This document shows positions 28,652-38,650 of a DNA stretch of 64,000 nt, in pieces. Numbering within the stretch: the stretch's first letter is position 1; every line of letters begins with the position of its first letter. The position numbers and the translations under genes were made by a program. The notes under the pieces are model-generated. The model did not search any database. It was not told where the DNA came from and saw only the letters and a list, made by a program, of their open reading frames with translations. The stretch comes from Peronospora farinosa. Its lineage: Eukaryota; Oomycota; Peronosporomycetes; Peronosporales; Peronosporaceae. The stretch is from contig CANTFK010000017.1 of the NCBI GenBank assembly GCA_947646735.1, forward strand, positions 124,001 to 188,000, written 5' to 3'.

Positions 28652-28991
28652 TGGCCTCAAAGATTACGAAAAGTACTGACGTACTGTATACATGTACTGT
28701 ATACGTCGATATTGAACGCCAAGTGTTTCAAACCCTGTTTAATTGGCTCGAATCAAACCAGTCCGTAATTACGTACACGCCCTACTAATTACACCATCTT
28801 GTGTTCTGTACGTATTCTTGTGTCATGTACGTTATATTGTGTAACGGAATTAAAAGACAATTGGTTGGCTGGCTGTGATGAGCTCGGAGCCTTTCGAATG
28901 GCCGTATTCTGGTTTTCATCCAAACCTCGCCGTTGAGATTCCGTGAAGATCCGCACTCGCCGGCAAGCTTTTTAGACACTCGTCTATCATT

Positions 28992-29426
28992 ATGTTGGTC
29001 CCCAAGACAAACCGTATTGCAGTGTACTCGTACCTCTTTAAAGAGGGCGTAATGGTCGCAAAGAAGGACTTTTCGCTGCCCAAGCACGAGGCTGTGGATG
29101 TGCCCAACCTCCAGGTCATCAAGCTCATGCAGTCGCTCAAGTCCCGTGGCTATGTCAAGGAGACGTTCAACTGGCAGTGGTTCTACTGGTACCTCACGAA
29201 CGAGGGAATTGAGTACCTTCGCTCGTACTTGCACCTGCCTGCGGAGATTGTGCCGGCTACGCTCAAGAAGCAAGCTGCACGTCCGACGCGCCCACAGGCC
29301 CCGTCCGCTGGTGGTTTTGGCCGTGGCCGCTTTGACAAGGAGAAGGGTGTTGGTCCTTCGGGCGACTTTAACCCGGAATTCCGTCGTGGTGGCACGGATG
29401 GCTACCGTCGCGAGGGTTCTAATTAA
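28992..29426 (+). CDS. RPS10: 40S ribosomal protein eS10 (144 aa)
   Basis: The intronless frame gives a canonical eS10: an N-terminal winged-helix domain ([62 protein letters not shown]) followed by a G/R/F-rich tail ([22 protein letters not shown]). The protein belongs to the head of the small ribosomal subunit, near the mRNA path. Length and start agree with the family. Codon choice is strongly biased to C/G-ending codons compared with neighbours, as expected for a highly expressed gene. A long frame on the opposite strand is its shadow. Confidence 0.97.
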   Translation: MLVPKTNRIAVYSYLFKEGVMVAKKDFSLPKHEAVDVPNLQVIKLMQSLKSRGYVKETFNWQWFYWYLTNEGIEYLRSYLHLPAEIVPATLKKQAARPTRPQAPSAGGFGRGRFDKEKGVGPSGDFNPEFRRGGTDGYRREGSN

Positions 29427-31166
29427 GCGATCACTAACTTCGAGGAAAAGCGAGACGGGAGTATTTAAGCAATAAATCTCCTCCTGACTATTTTCTGTCG
29501 GCTTCACAAAGGCGAAAAGAATTCTTTGCGTGTTTCTTTCGTGTCTTTTAGACTTGTTATGGTAGACTTCATTGTGATTGTAATTGTTTGCTTGTGTAGG
29601 ATACGTTTGATTCGATCCATTACTTTCGCTCTTCAATCACTGAACCCAGAGCACCTTTCTCTTAGATCATAACGATAGACAGCGATGAGCTTCTAGGAAT
29701 CAAATACTTAAGGCTCCTTCTGTATCTATCAGAGACATGTGGCAGAACAGCCAGTCTCACGCATTCGTCTCTCGTCGATCGACAAGCATGTGGTGATAGA
29801 ATCGTACAAACTCATCAATCATATGCTCGTGTCGCATTCACTCAACGCGTGGACCTCCTTACATCAGTGTCGAAAGAACGGGCATCAAGATGAGCTTCGT
29901 GCGAATTATAATGACAAGATCTTACAATATCCGACCAACAGGGCTATAAAGATGTCATGCGTTCAGTAATTTATCATGTATGTATGTACAGTCTACCATA
30001 TTTATTTTCATGATGTCTGCTCCATGGTGAGTCTCCAGCATTATTGTCAAAGTGACTAGCAGAAAAGATTGGGAATATAGAGCCATCAATCGGTTGGAGC
30101 AAGTTTTCCAGCAGGGCAACCAAAGTCACCAAGCGGTCCAGATGCTCAACAACCAAGACTTTACTATTCAACTGTTTGCTTCGCTTGTCCCTTACAAAGG
30201 CATAGAGCTAGCGCACGAACTCCACCGTCTTGCGACAGCAAAATACACGCGTGCTCCACTTCGGGGCGAGTTGCTTGACCCTGGGACCTCTACTGTGAAA
30301 GAGAGGTCTCACCAAAAGTCCAGTTGAGACATATAGACATTGAATACAAGGGCGTAAATATATTTATAATTCACTTCTGCTATGGATGAAGGAGTGCCAC
30401 TGTAATAGGAAAACTTGAACTGCTTTAGATATTGCGACTTAAGATTCGCTCAATGCCCTCCTCAACCAGTCGTTTTCGAGAGCCAACCAACGCAAAGCGT
30501 ACTTAACTAGCGTGTCGTACTTAAGAAGTAGGTCATGTGTGGCTCAAAACTAATCGTTGAGGAAACATGAGTGAATGTAGTTTGTAATTAGGGTTTATCA
30601 CACGGAACGACAACCTCCAACACATGGCTACAATAACGCATCTCACCATCTGATCATTTACAGCTGCATTGCTTTGTGAACGAAGCGTTCTCGTCGCATA
30701 GTTCTTTCCCGTCTATTTTGAGACAATAGAGCAGTCTTTTAGTGGCTGATGCTGGGCTGGCGCGAAGCACTTTCCCTAAAAGTCTTGTCTCGATGCTTTT
30801 TTCGCAAGCAAATAAAAAGCAGCGGTAAGCCAATCTTTAAAAAAGCGAGTGCTTTTCGCTTAAATTTTACAGAATGACGGTTTACGAGCATGTCATTCGT
30901 AAAAAAAAAATGGCAACAAAATCGTGGGTATGGTTTCAGGTTTGAACCCGTAGAAACCCACCCACGAAATAGCCATGTCCTCTCTCCCCCTCTTACAAGT
31001 GTTTGTGTAGGTCTGTAAATATTTTTTAGTATCAGACAAAAGACCTTTGTGTGAAGACGTCGCACAGCGCAATTTCCTCCATTTTCTATCGTACCAACTC
31101 GGCCTTTCTTCACTAGAATAAGATAGTCACCTTTTGTCAACCTCGCCGTAGGGGCACTAGATCTTC
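29427..31166. other. Intergenic region, about 1.7 kb, one doubtful short frame
   Basis: It begins with the eS10 3' untranslated region and ends with the 5' flank of the gene at 31167. The frame at 30052-30327 (plus strand, 91 codons, E/Q/L-rich, ending RGELLDPGTS) is the only one with protein-like composition. It has no recognised domain or promoter and could be a gene relic. The 31 kb end is AT-rich. I see nothing else. Confidence 0.45.
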
Positions 31167-33152
31167 ATGACGACCTCCAGTAGCGTCTCGGCGCTCAACT
31201 CACGCCAATTACAGGAGCCACGTCCGCGACGTTTAGACCCGCACCGTCATCAATCCTTGCCTAAAATCACCGGCCGTAAGCTTCGCACGCCGCGAAAATT
31301 TGTAGTGACGGACGTATCTGACGAAGAGCTGGATGCACTGAAGCCGAGTGCGTTACTTAGCGCCATGTCGGACGTAGCGGGACGGCAGCGAGACGACAAC
31401 GAGAATGATCACAGTAACAGTGAAGACCTGTCTGCCTCAAGTTCTTTGGTTCGCAAGGGTAAGACGCAAATTAAAGGTCGCTTTACTATCACGGATCTAT
31501 CTCCTGAGTCTCCAGAGATACCGTCAGGACGCGAGGACATGTCGGTTTCGATGGGACCGACACCCTCGCGAGTCCTCGAAGCTTCGCGACGTACGTCGAG
31601 AAAAATGGCCAGTCGACGACCATTCCAGTCGGCAGGCGACGCCCGTCCTTCAGTGGGTCTTACAAACGCGAGTATTTCTCAACCGCAGCAAGAAACGCCT
31701 TTGATTGCATCATTCCAATGTCCTGGGGTATCATTACCGTCGTCGCAATCTCTGCGCCCGTCCTTGCCAGCTCATGCAATGAACAAACAGGTCATCCAGT
31801 TTAATTATCCAACTCAGACAGTGTTTGACAACCATTTGGAGTTTCTGGCGAAAGAGACGTCCGAGATGAAGTTGGCTCTGGAAAAAATGGTGGCTACAAA
31901 TGCTCATTGGATTGAAGCTCTTACTTCAGCTGGTCTGGCACAAGGTAGATTGTGGGAGGCTACTGTATCGGGGCCTGCTTCTGCTGCGAGGCCACCCTTT
32001 GAACAGATGTACCGTGGCTTGGAAAAGGCGTACATGGAGCTGCAGCCTAAATACGACGCAGTCTGTCAAAAGAGTGAGCGGATGGAAGTGAAGAATGCAA
32101 TGCTGGAGATTCGTCTCCAGCAGCAGATCAACCGCTCATCGATGCTACGATCGCAGCTTGACAAGCTGACACAGTACACGGAGAAACTAATTTGCGAGTC
32201 ATCGGAGCCTACGCTTCACGATTACAACTCGGATTTGAACTCAATCTTTGGCGAACACTCTGAAGCTCATTCTCCTACTGCTGAAATGACGAGTGGTGGT
32301 GAGTACGGTTTCAACGACAATGTACTCAAGTCTCGGCGGCAGCGCTGGCATGACTTGGATGAGGAGTGTATGTCAAACACGAATACTGAGGAAGAGCCAT
32401 TGCGTAAGACGTCGTCGCCCCTACCAAATGAGAACAATCGGTACTGTAGCGATAAGGAGCGTAAGACTGTCGACTCCTCGTCCGCCAACGACCGTGGTAG
32501 CTCTGCCGCGGTGAGCTTGCTACTGGATGACCAGGTGAAAGAACTGCGCGAGTCTCTACAGCTAAAGAAGGAGGTCGCTGACGTATCCGTAATTGACTCG
32601 TCGGATTCTATGGCCGTGTGCCCCTCTGTCACAAATTTCGAGCCCAACGGCGACGATGACTGTGACGTGAACGACTCTATCCTGCTGCCAAATAAGTTGC
32701 ACACTGACTTGCTCAAGCATAGCGATTCGGTGGTTTCGCTCAATGATTCGACAGTTTCATCGACTTCATCGTTGGCCGCTTATGGACTTCATCTGGCATC
32801 CATGGCGCAGTCAAAATCTGGCTACGTTTGTAGCATTGCTGCTACTAGCTTGTTTGGTCCGCATCCAGAGCCGTATCCAAATGCGTCTAGTCATCCGAAT
32901 GGCTCTCAAGACGATGACACTATCTACAATGTGCTTAGTCCAGAGAATCTGCGTTTCCACGATTGCAGGTCCCTGCTTGAAGCTGCCGAAGAGAGAAATT
33001 TGCAGACGTCGAGCAGGCGACATAGTTTCTTCTTTACGACTGGTAGAAAAACATCTTCTTTACCGGAGGCAAGTGAAGCATCCGAACAGACCCAATCGAC
33101 TGGTAGTTTGTTCCAGCGATTTGCAGTCCGGCGGCAAAAGCCTGTCGTCTAG
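31167..33152 (+). CDS. Hypothetical disordered/coiled-coil protein with paired (R/K)Fx(V/I)TD motifs (661 aa)
   Basis: One intronless frame. Two short related motifs occur near the N-terminus: RKFVVTDVSDEE (about residue 44) and GRFTITDLSPES (about 103). Both fit the (R/K)Fx(V/I) pattern used by WNK-pathway proteins to dock on SPAK/OSR1 kinases. The middle (about 205-350) is helical, with a coiled-coil segment (HLEFLAKETSEMKLALEKM, then RMEVKNAMLEIRLQQQ). The last 300 residues are serine-rich and low in order, with scattered SP/TP sites. No catalytic domain was seen, and the family is not recognised. The start is the first ATG after an in-frame stop-containing AT-rich leader. Confidence 0.65.
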   Translation: MTTSSSVSALNSRQLQEPRPRRLDPHRHQSLPKITGRKLRTPRKFVVTDVSDEELDALKPSALLSAMSDVAGRQRDDNENDHSNSEDLSASSSLVRKGKTQIKGRFTITDLSPESPEIPSGREDMSVSMGPTPSRVLEASRRTSRKMASRRPFQSAGDARPSVGLTNASISQPQQETPLIASFQCPGVSLPSSQSLRPSLPAHAMNKQVIQFNYPTQTVFDNHLEFLAKETSEMKLALEKMVATNAHWIEALTSAGLAQGRLWEATVSGPASAARPPFEQMYRGLEKAYMELQPKYDAVCQKSERMEVKNAMLEIRLQQQINRSSMLRSQLDKLTQYTEKLICESSEPTLHDYNSDLNSIFGEHSEAHSPTAEMTSGGEYGFNDNVLKSRRQRWHDLDEECMSNTNTEEEPLRKTSSPLPNENNRYCSDKERKTVDSSSANDRGSSAAVSLLLDDQVKELRESLQLKKEVADVSVIDSSDSMAVCPSVTNFEPNGDDDCDVNDSILLPNKLHTDLLKHSDSVVSLNDSTVSSTSSLAAYGLHLASMAQSKSGYVCSIAATSLFGPHPEPYPNASSHPNGSQDDDTIYNVLSPENLRFHDCRSLLEAAEERNLQTSSRRHSFFFTTGRKTSSLPEASEASEQTQSTGSLFQRFAVRRQKPVV

Positions 33153-33462
33153 CTGCAGTTGTCAGTCGACCATTTGTCTTCCAGTCCCCCTGTATTCGAC
33201 CGCAGATGCAGGGTGCCCATTTGTCTCCATAGCACCCGGCAGAGTCAACTCCAAGTATACCGGCCTCATTGACTCTGATTTAGAGAAAGAACAAGTAGCA
33301 GCTCGATTGGGGTGATCGATTCCTTCCTTCTTGTCACTTTTTCTAGTGAAAGTAGCACGAGGTTGCACCAAAGTATCTAATGTGAACCTAATTGAATGAA
33401 CAACTTTTAACATTTTTTTTATTTTTGCATCTCACTATTGGCGTTGAATTGAAAAATTTACA

Positions 33463-33483
33463 TTTGAAATTTGAAATTTGAAA
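33463..33483. repeat. Short tandem repeat (TTTGAAA)x3
   Basis: Three exact copies of the heptamer TTTGAAA lie 17 bases before the ATG at 33501, in the leader or promoter of the SNF2-like gene. Confidence 0.9.
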
Positions 33484-33500
33484 GTAATAGACGTCTGTCC

Positions 33501-36110
33501 ATGCGGCGATGGCAGCGCGAATATGAGCGTGATTGGCGCGACTATACGCGACAAGTGATTAAAGATTGCTATGGGAAATATGCAATACAGTGTTTCTCAT
33601 CTATTACTGAGGCCGATGAACATCAATTACGAAAAGTTTTGCAAGCAGAAGGTATTGCCCATGTGCCTCCAAACCACAGTCGATGGCATGCGCCTATCCC
33701 CTCGTCCCAGTCGTTTATGGCCGCTTCAGATGCTCAAGACTCGGTCATATCGGACGAATCGTATGTATATAGCACACCACCACCTCCAGACAGTCAGAGC
33801 ATGTTCCCAGCCTTCAGTTTGCAGGATTTGGGGTCTCCATCAACGTCTGGACGTCGAGTAAGTGCTTCGCAACGATTAAAGCTGCGAACGACTGACATGT
33901 CGCCCATTTTAGATAGTCGACGTACTTCTATTGAATATACAGGGACTATTTCGCCGTCTTTGGGAGCGGCCAAGTCACCCTGGACACTAGGACAAAGATC
34001 GCCGAAACTGACTCAAAAGACTCGACGAACTCCACGGCGGTCACTTGATTCAAGTTTTAGAGGTGACAATGATAAAAAACAAGTGGATGAAGAGGAGATG
34101 GAGGATACGCAGATGATTCATGTGTCGGACGTTTATGAGGAAGAGAAGAAAGCTGCGGTCATGCAAGATGATTGTGGAAAAGATGCTGAACAAGAGCAGA
34201 ATATTGACCGTGTAGAAGTGGCTGTCGACGAACAAGATACAGCTGAGTGTCCGATGGTGGAGCATCAAGATGAAGCTGAAGATATGAATGTGTCCAAGGA
34301 GTTGGACTTTCGCAGCGATATTGAGGACAAGGAAGAAGACAAAGAAGAAATGAAGGAACAGATCGATGGAGATGTTTTGGTGGAGCAAGAACAAGTAAAT
34401 GCAGATACACCATTCAGTATTGATATTTGCGGTAAATCTGTGCATGGATCATTGCCAGCGGAAACCGAAAAACCTGTATGGGCTTCTGAACATGACTTTG
34501 AGTTTCTTGAAAGAGAAAATGAACGCGACAGCGTGAACCAACAACTTTCAATTGAAGAACAAGATGTTGAGATACACGAACTAGCACAGCCTGAACTGGA
34601 AAGTTTCCCTTGTTTTCCTGGTCCAATTCGGACCACTGAAGAACCAACTGTGGAAGGTGTCACTTGTCTTGCAAAGCAGCAAGAGATTCCTGCCGAGTCA
34701 ACTGAAATGTCGATTGTCGCTGCAACTAAACGCAATAGTGTATCAAGACAAAAATACTCTGTGTCGACAAGACGGTCAACTATGTCCTCACCGGCACTAT
34801 CCTCGTCTTCGAAGAGGAAATCCGATACATGTCCTACGGCCTCGTCAGAGCGACAAACATCTGACAGAACACCTGCAGATTCGTCGGCTAAGAGACGAAC
34901 ATCCGCCTTACCCACGGCATCATCATCTGCAAGAAGAACAACGTTCGATCCCCCAACAGCTCCATTAGCACGAAAAGCTTTGCATGCATCCCCCGCACCT
35001 CCACCCACAGCGCAAATCTACCCGACTGCCCCAGCATCTTCCAGGTCGGCGTTATCGCAAAAGCGCGCAAATCGAGGTGCGTTATTCCGCACAAAGCTGC
35101 CGCTTCAAATGGAGTATCGTTTTGCTAGCGACGAGCGTCGACGTCGCAGGCGCCGAAAGTCTCTAGCAGCGAAGCCAAGTGTATTTCCGTATATTGTTCC
35201 GGAACTTCTTGTTGAACTGCAACCATACCAAAAACAGGCACTGGATTGGATGCTGGAAAGAGAGAAGAAACCTCGTGATCCTATTGCGATGGATCAGCAA
35301 TGCCGTGATGAAGCGACCGCTCTTGACGCTATAATTGCGAAGATTTGTGGCGGAGTGCTGGCCGATGAGATGGATCTTGGTACGACAGTATGCTGCCTTG
35401 CTCTCATATGTGAATCTCTGCGTCAGGCCCGAGCGTCAGATGCTCAGGCAAGAAGCGGGACTGGCTGTACTGTACCTCGGTTAACTCCTCCAACCCTTAT
35501 CGTGGCACCGTTGTCTGTTCTATCGCAGTGGAAACAAGCGATTCAAGCAAAAACAAACTTGAGCGTGGTGACGTATCAAGGTGTTAAACGCAAGAACTTT
35601 CGCTCAGCCACGCAGTTCATGGGAGCTGACATTGTCCTTTCGACCTACGACACCCTTCGGCTTTTAGAGTGTAAGGTCCAAAACAAAGACAGTGACCATG
35701 ATGGCGACAAAGAGAATGGCGATGGAACTGGTGCAGACGATGGGTGGCATCAAGCGCCACGGCTTACTCCACGTTCCAAGAAGTCTGTGGTAACATCAAA
35801 GCTGCACCAAGTGCAGTGGTTTCGAGTAATCCTAGATGAGAGCCATCTGATTGCAAACGCTACATGTGGACGAGCGCGAGCTGTGTTTACACTTAGCAGC
35901 AAACGTCGTTGGTGTGTAACCGGACCATCAATTCAAAATCGCACGGTGGACCTAGCAGCGCTGCTGCAATTTGTTGGACTTGGTGACCATGCTCATACTC
36001 TTTCAAAGCGAGAACTTGTACTAATGCTTCGCGTAGTGATGCATCGACTCAAATCCACGGTAGAGACGCGTGCAAGAGCCCCTATCTTGGAGCTCCCCGA
36101 AAAAAACTGA
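33501..36110 (+). CDS. SNF2/Rad5-like ATPase, degenerate and lacking the second helicase lobe (869 aa)
   Basis: Residues 1-560 are acidic then S/T/R-rich and disordered. From about 570 the SNF2 N-terminal lobe is recognisable: LQPYQKQALDWML, GGVLADEMDLGTT (617-629), TLIVAPLSVLSQWK, ADIVLSTYDTLR, FRVILDESHLIAN (DESH at 779-782) and RRWCVTGPSIQNR. In active relatives (Rad5/HLTF/SHPRH-like) the Walker A reads DEMGLGKT; here Gly625 has become Asp and the ATP-binding Lys628 has become Thr. TGTPIQN has become TGPSIQN, and the motif before the linker is MLRVVMHRLKST instead of a double-arginine form. The frame stops before the RING and C-terminal helicase lobe. It is either a pseudoenzyme or a decaying gene. 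Confidence 0.75.
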   Translation: MRRWQREYERDWRDYTRQVIKDCYGKYAIQCFSSITEADEHQLRKVLQAEGIAHVPPNHSRWHAPIPSSQSFMAASDAQDSVISDESYVYSTPPPPDSQSMFPAFSLQDLGSPSTSGRRVSASQRLKLRTTDMSPILDSRRTSIEYTGTISPSLGAAKSPWTLGQRSPKLTQKTRRTPRRSLDSSFRGDNDKKQVDEEEMEDTQMIHVSDVYEEEKKAAVMQDDCGKDAEQEQNIDRVEVAVDEQDTAECPMVEHQDEAEDMNVSKELDFRSDIEDKEEDKEEMKEQIDGDVLVEQEQVNADTPFSIDICGKSVHGSLPAETEKPVWASEHDFEFLERENERDSVNQQLSIEEQDVEIHELAQPELESFPCFPGPIRTTEEPTVEGVTCLAKQQEIPAESTEMSIVAATKRNSVSRQKYSVSTRRSTMSSPALSSSSKRKSDTCPTASSERQTSDRTPADSSAKRRTSALPTASSSARRTTFDPPTAPLARKALHASPAPPPTAQIYPTAPASSRSALSQKRANRGALFRTKLPLQMEYRFASDERRRRRRRKSLAAKPSVFPYIVPELLVELQPYQKQALDWMLEREKKPRDPIAMDQQCRDEATALDAIIAKICGGVLADEMDLGTTVCCLALICESLRQARASDAQARSGTGCTVPRLTPPTLIVAPLSVLSQWKQAIQAKTNLSVVTYQGVKRKNFRSATQFMGADIVLSTYDTLRLLECKVQNKDSDHDGDKENGDGTGADDGWHQAPRLTPRSKKSVVTSKLHQVQWFRVILDESHLIANATCGRARAVFTLSSKRRWCVTGPSIQNRTVDLAALLQFVGLGDHAHTLSKRELVLMLRVVMHRLKSTVETRARAPILELPEKN

Positions 36111-38472
36111 CAAGAAATTTAGCACGAATTTGCTTCAGATGTCGAATGTGCTCGGTAGTTCATCGCTCTACTGACCTGTCAGTGCTTCGCTACTTGCAGT
36201 CCAAGAGCGGGTAATGCGCGAGTTTTTTATAGCATGAAAACACCCTTGACATGAGGCTAGTTGTTGATGAACATGCTGCCGCTTTCTTGGCGTACTGGTG
36301 GTCGCGAATTGAACCTCACAGCTGTGGTGCATGTTTTCATCATGGGATTCAGCTGGAATCCGATCCTTGAGCGCTAAGCAATGAAATGAGCTCACCGTTT
36401 TGGCCATACATGGAAGGAGCGCGTCGTTTGTTTATCGTGAAAGGAATCAACTAAGAAACGTATTGTGGCTTGGGAAAACAAGAAGCACCAGCGTACGGCT
36501 GTCTAATTGGAGCGATGATGATATCTTCTTCAGTGCCAAGAATAACAGATTATGCAAGACGAGATTGACAACTGGAGATCTGAGAAAACTGTTTTTCACG
36601 TAACAAGACATAGACATCACCAGGACGACGACATGAGTGATGCACGAGATCACAATTACGGAAACAGCGATGGTAGCATGGTCAACAAGAGTAAGTATTG
36701 GTCCAAAAAGATTGAGGCGTCGACTACCGTATGAATGTGCACCTGGAGCTCCTCGTCAGGTGGTCGTCATGCCGTATCGTTGAATCGTGGAGGGGTAGAG
36801 GAACTCGATCGTACTTACGCTTGAGCAGTGCCCTCTCGTTTGACTCTCAGACCTAAAACTTCGCTACTGTAGCTAACCTCATTGAGCAATTATTATTCTA
36901 CTATGAGACGCATATCAGTGACAAACAAAACCCTCTTGAATACGGTCTTTTGCACCATTTTACGCCTTCGCTTTTTGGTCCACCTCAAAGTCTACAAATT
37001 ACAAGTACTTTTTTTCTATAGAGTAATCTGATAATTATAGAGAAAGTGTAAATTACGGATAGGCGTTGAGTAATGGTTGGTGTAAAGTCTAGACCATCTA
37101 TGCGATAAAGTGCTCGATAAAATTACAAGCTGTAATTGTTGCAAAGCGACACGCGATACATCCTCAAATTATCGAAATTGTCAAAAGGTATTTCTAAACT
37201 TCATCAAAGTATTGTATATGAGTCAGCTGTGCCTCAAATTTATGTGAGTACAGCTGTAAGAGGGACGATTAGCTTCGTTTCTCATTCAAAGTAGTGGCAG
37301 TGACTTGCCAGAATGTACCAGTAGCAAGTCCAGTATACGGTTATCTAGCATACGTTTCCTTTTACATCTGCTGGAGTTCTACTTCTTCTCTCTTGTCCAG
37401 ACGTTATCACATGTGGCTAGAAGCACAGTTCAGCATTGCAATAAAAACTCACGTTATTTGGCTCTAGTTGATTCGCATGTGAGCTTTCCAGCTTTTAATA
37501 TTAGTCGAAGCACTTCACTTCTCTCTCGCTCAAAGAGGCAGGCAGTGTACCCACTTATCAAGAACTGGAACGGCTTAGTATTTGTATTACCGAGTATGAT
37601 GCTTGGGTCTGCTGCTGCAGCCCAACTGTCACAGATACCGGCAGTACCACAAATACAGATCGCACTACTGCCAGATGTATCAGATTGATGTACCGAATCT
37701 GCCAGACGTCAACCATCTATGCCTCGACAAGGTGGCACGGCGCGACCGTTTCACTCAATTATTCGTGCGTCGTTGCTTGCTATCTAGCGAAAATGACAAT
37801 GCACCAAAGTCATATCAAGTGGAGCAGCGTTACCGTGCTTTTTTCACGTAACGGCTACATGTAGGAGCAAATTGCTAGTCTTGTTTTTTGTCTTGGACAA
37901 TGCAACATTCGTCAACCATGTGCCGAACGGATAATGGTACGTGAGTGCTATTTTTGTGGCAAAGAGCCACCACAGACAGCTTGTAAACGCCCAAGTTATC
38001 GACTGCTGCATTATCGATATCTCTACATCCATATCCATATCCGATCGAAAAGCCGTTTTAAAACCGTATTTTTACTGCATAAAACGGTATCGTCAGGGTC
38101 TCGCATATATCGAATAATTTTCCATACCGTCGCTCACATTCCGCCTCTTAAGCATAAACAATTCATTTCTAAATCCTCAGCTGCGCCCGTCGTCGGCTGA
38201 GAGAATATTTCTTAACGGAATTTCTCACCTCAATTAGGGTAGCTAACCCTATTTACTGTCGTACCGTACGTACGTTGTCATGCTTTGGATTTTTCCATAT
38301 GGTGTTCCATACCAATAACGGCACCTTTAGATTTTGCACGGAACAACGACTAGGTATTCGATATCACAGGGATTTGAAGCATACCCCACTGGCTATTTTG
38401 TTTACATTTTTTGCGACGACATTCAACAATTTCCACAACGTTTGACAAGCACATTGGGTCCACATTTCTAAA

Positions 38473-38479
38473 GCTCATT
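38473..38479 (+). promoter_or_regulatory. Oomycete initiator-like GCTCATT
   Basis: GCTCATT followed by CT matches the first nine positions of the oomycete initiator consensus. It lies about 175 bases upstream of the ATG at 38651, with a pyrimidine-rich leader between. Confidence 0.35.
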
Positions 38480-38540
38480 CTCGTCCACGTCTCTCAAGTG
38501 CCGTAAAAGAGATTGCTCGGTAGCTCTTCTTTCTCTTTTT

Positions 38541-38562
38541 CTCTCTCTCTCTCTCTCTCTCT
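38541..38562 (+). repeat. (CT)11 microsatellite in a pyrimidine-rich leader
   Basis: Eleven uninterrupted CT units lie inside a longer C/T-rich tract (about 38525-38600), between the initiator-like site and the ATG of the PI4K-like gene. Confidence 0.9.
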
Positions 38563-38650
38563 GTCGTGCCTTTCTCTCTCTGTTTTTTATTTCTTTCCTT
38601 CTTACCATAGAAGTTTTTCTAGTAAGAGACCAAAAGCACAGAGAAAAAGC

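Larger units (their letters stand above)
36111..38650. other. Long gene-poor region after the SNF2-like gene
   Basis: About 2.5 kb contains only short, frame-broken open stretches, such as 36168-36407 (minus), 37305-37688 and 37603-37851. None shows a helicase C-terminal lobe or a RING, so the missing half of the SNF2 gene is not simply frameshifted here. The composition is AT-rich around 36900-37250. The right end holds the promoter of the PI4K-like gene. Confidence 0.5.

Noticed and set aside
28785..29636. A 283-codon frame on the minus strand across ribosomal protein eS10
   Set aside because: It is the antisense shadow of the eS10 gene, whose biased codon use keeps the opposite frame open; it has no family features.
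30938..30960. GGTTTGAACCC-like string suggesting a tRNA T-arm
   Set aside because: No matching acceptor, D or anticodon arms could be folded around it.
30739..31140. A 133-codon minus-strand frame
   Set aside because: Composition is not protein-like, and it sits in the promoter region of the gene at 31167.
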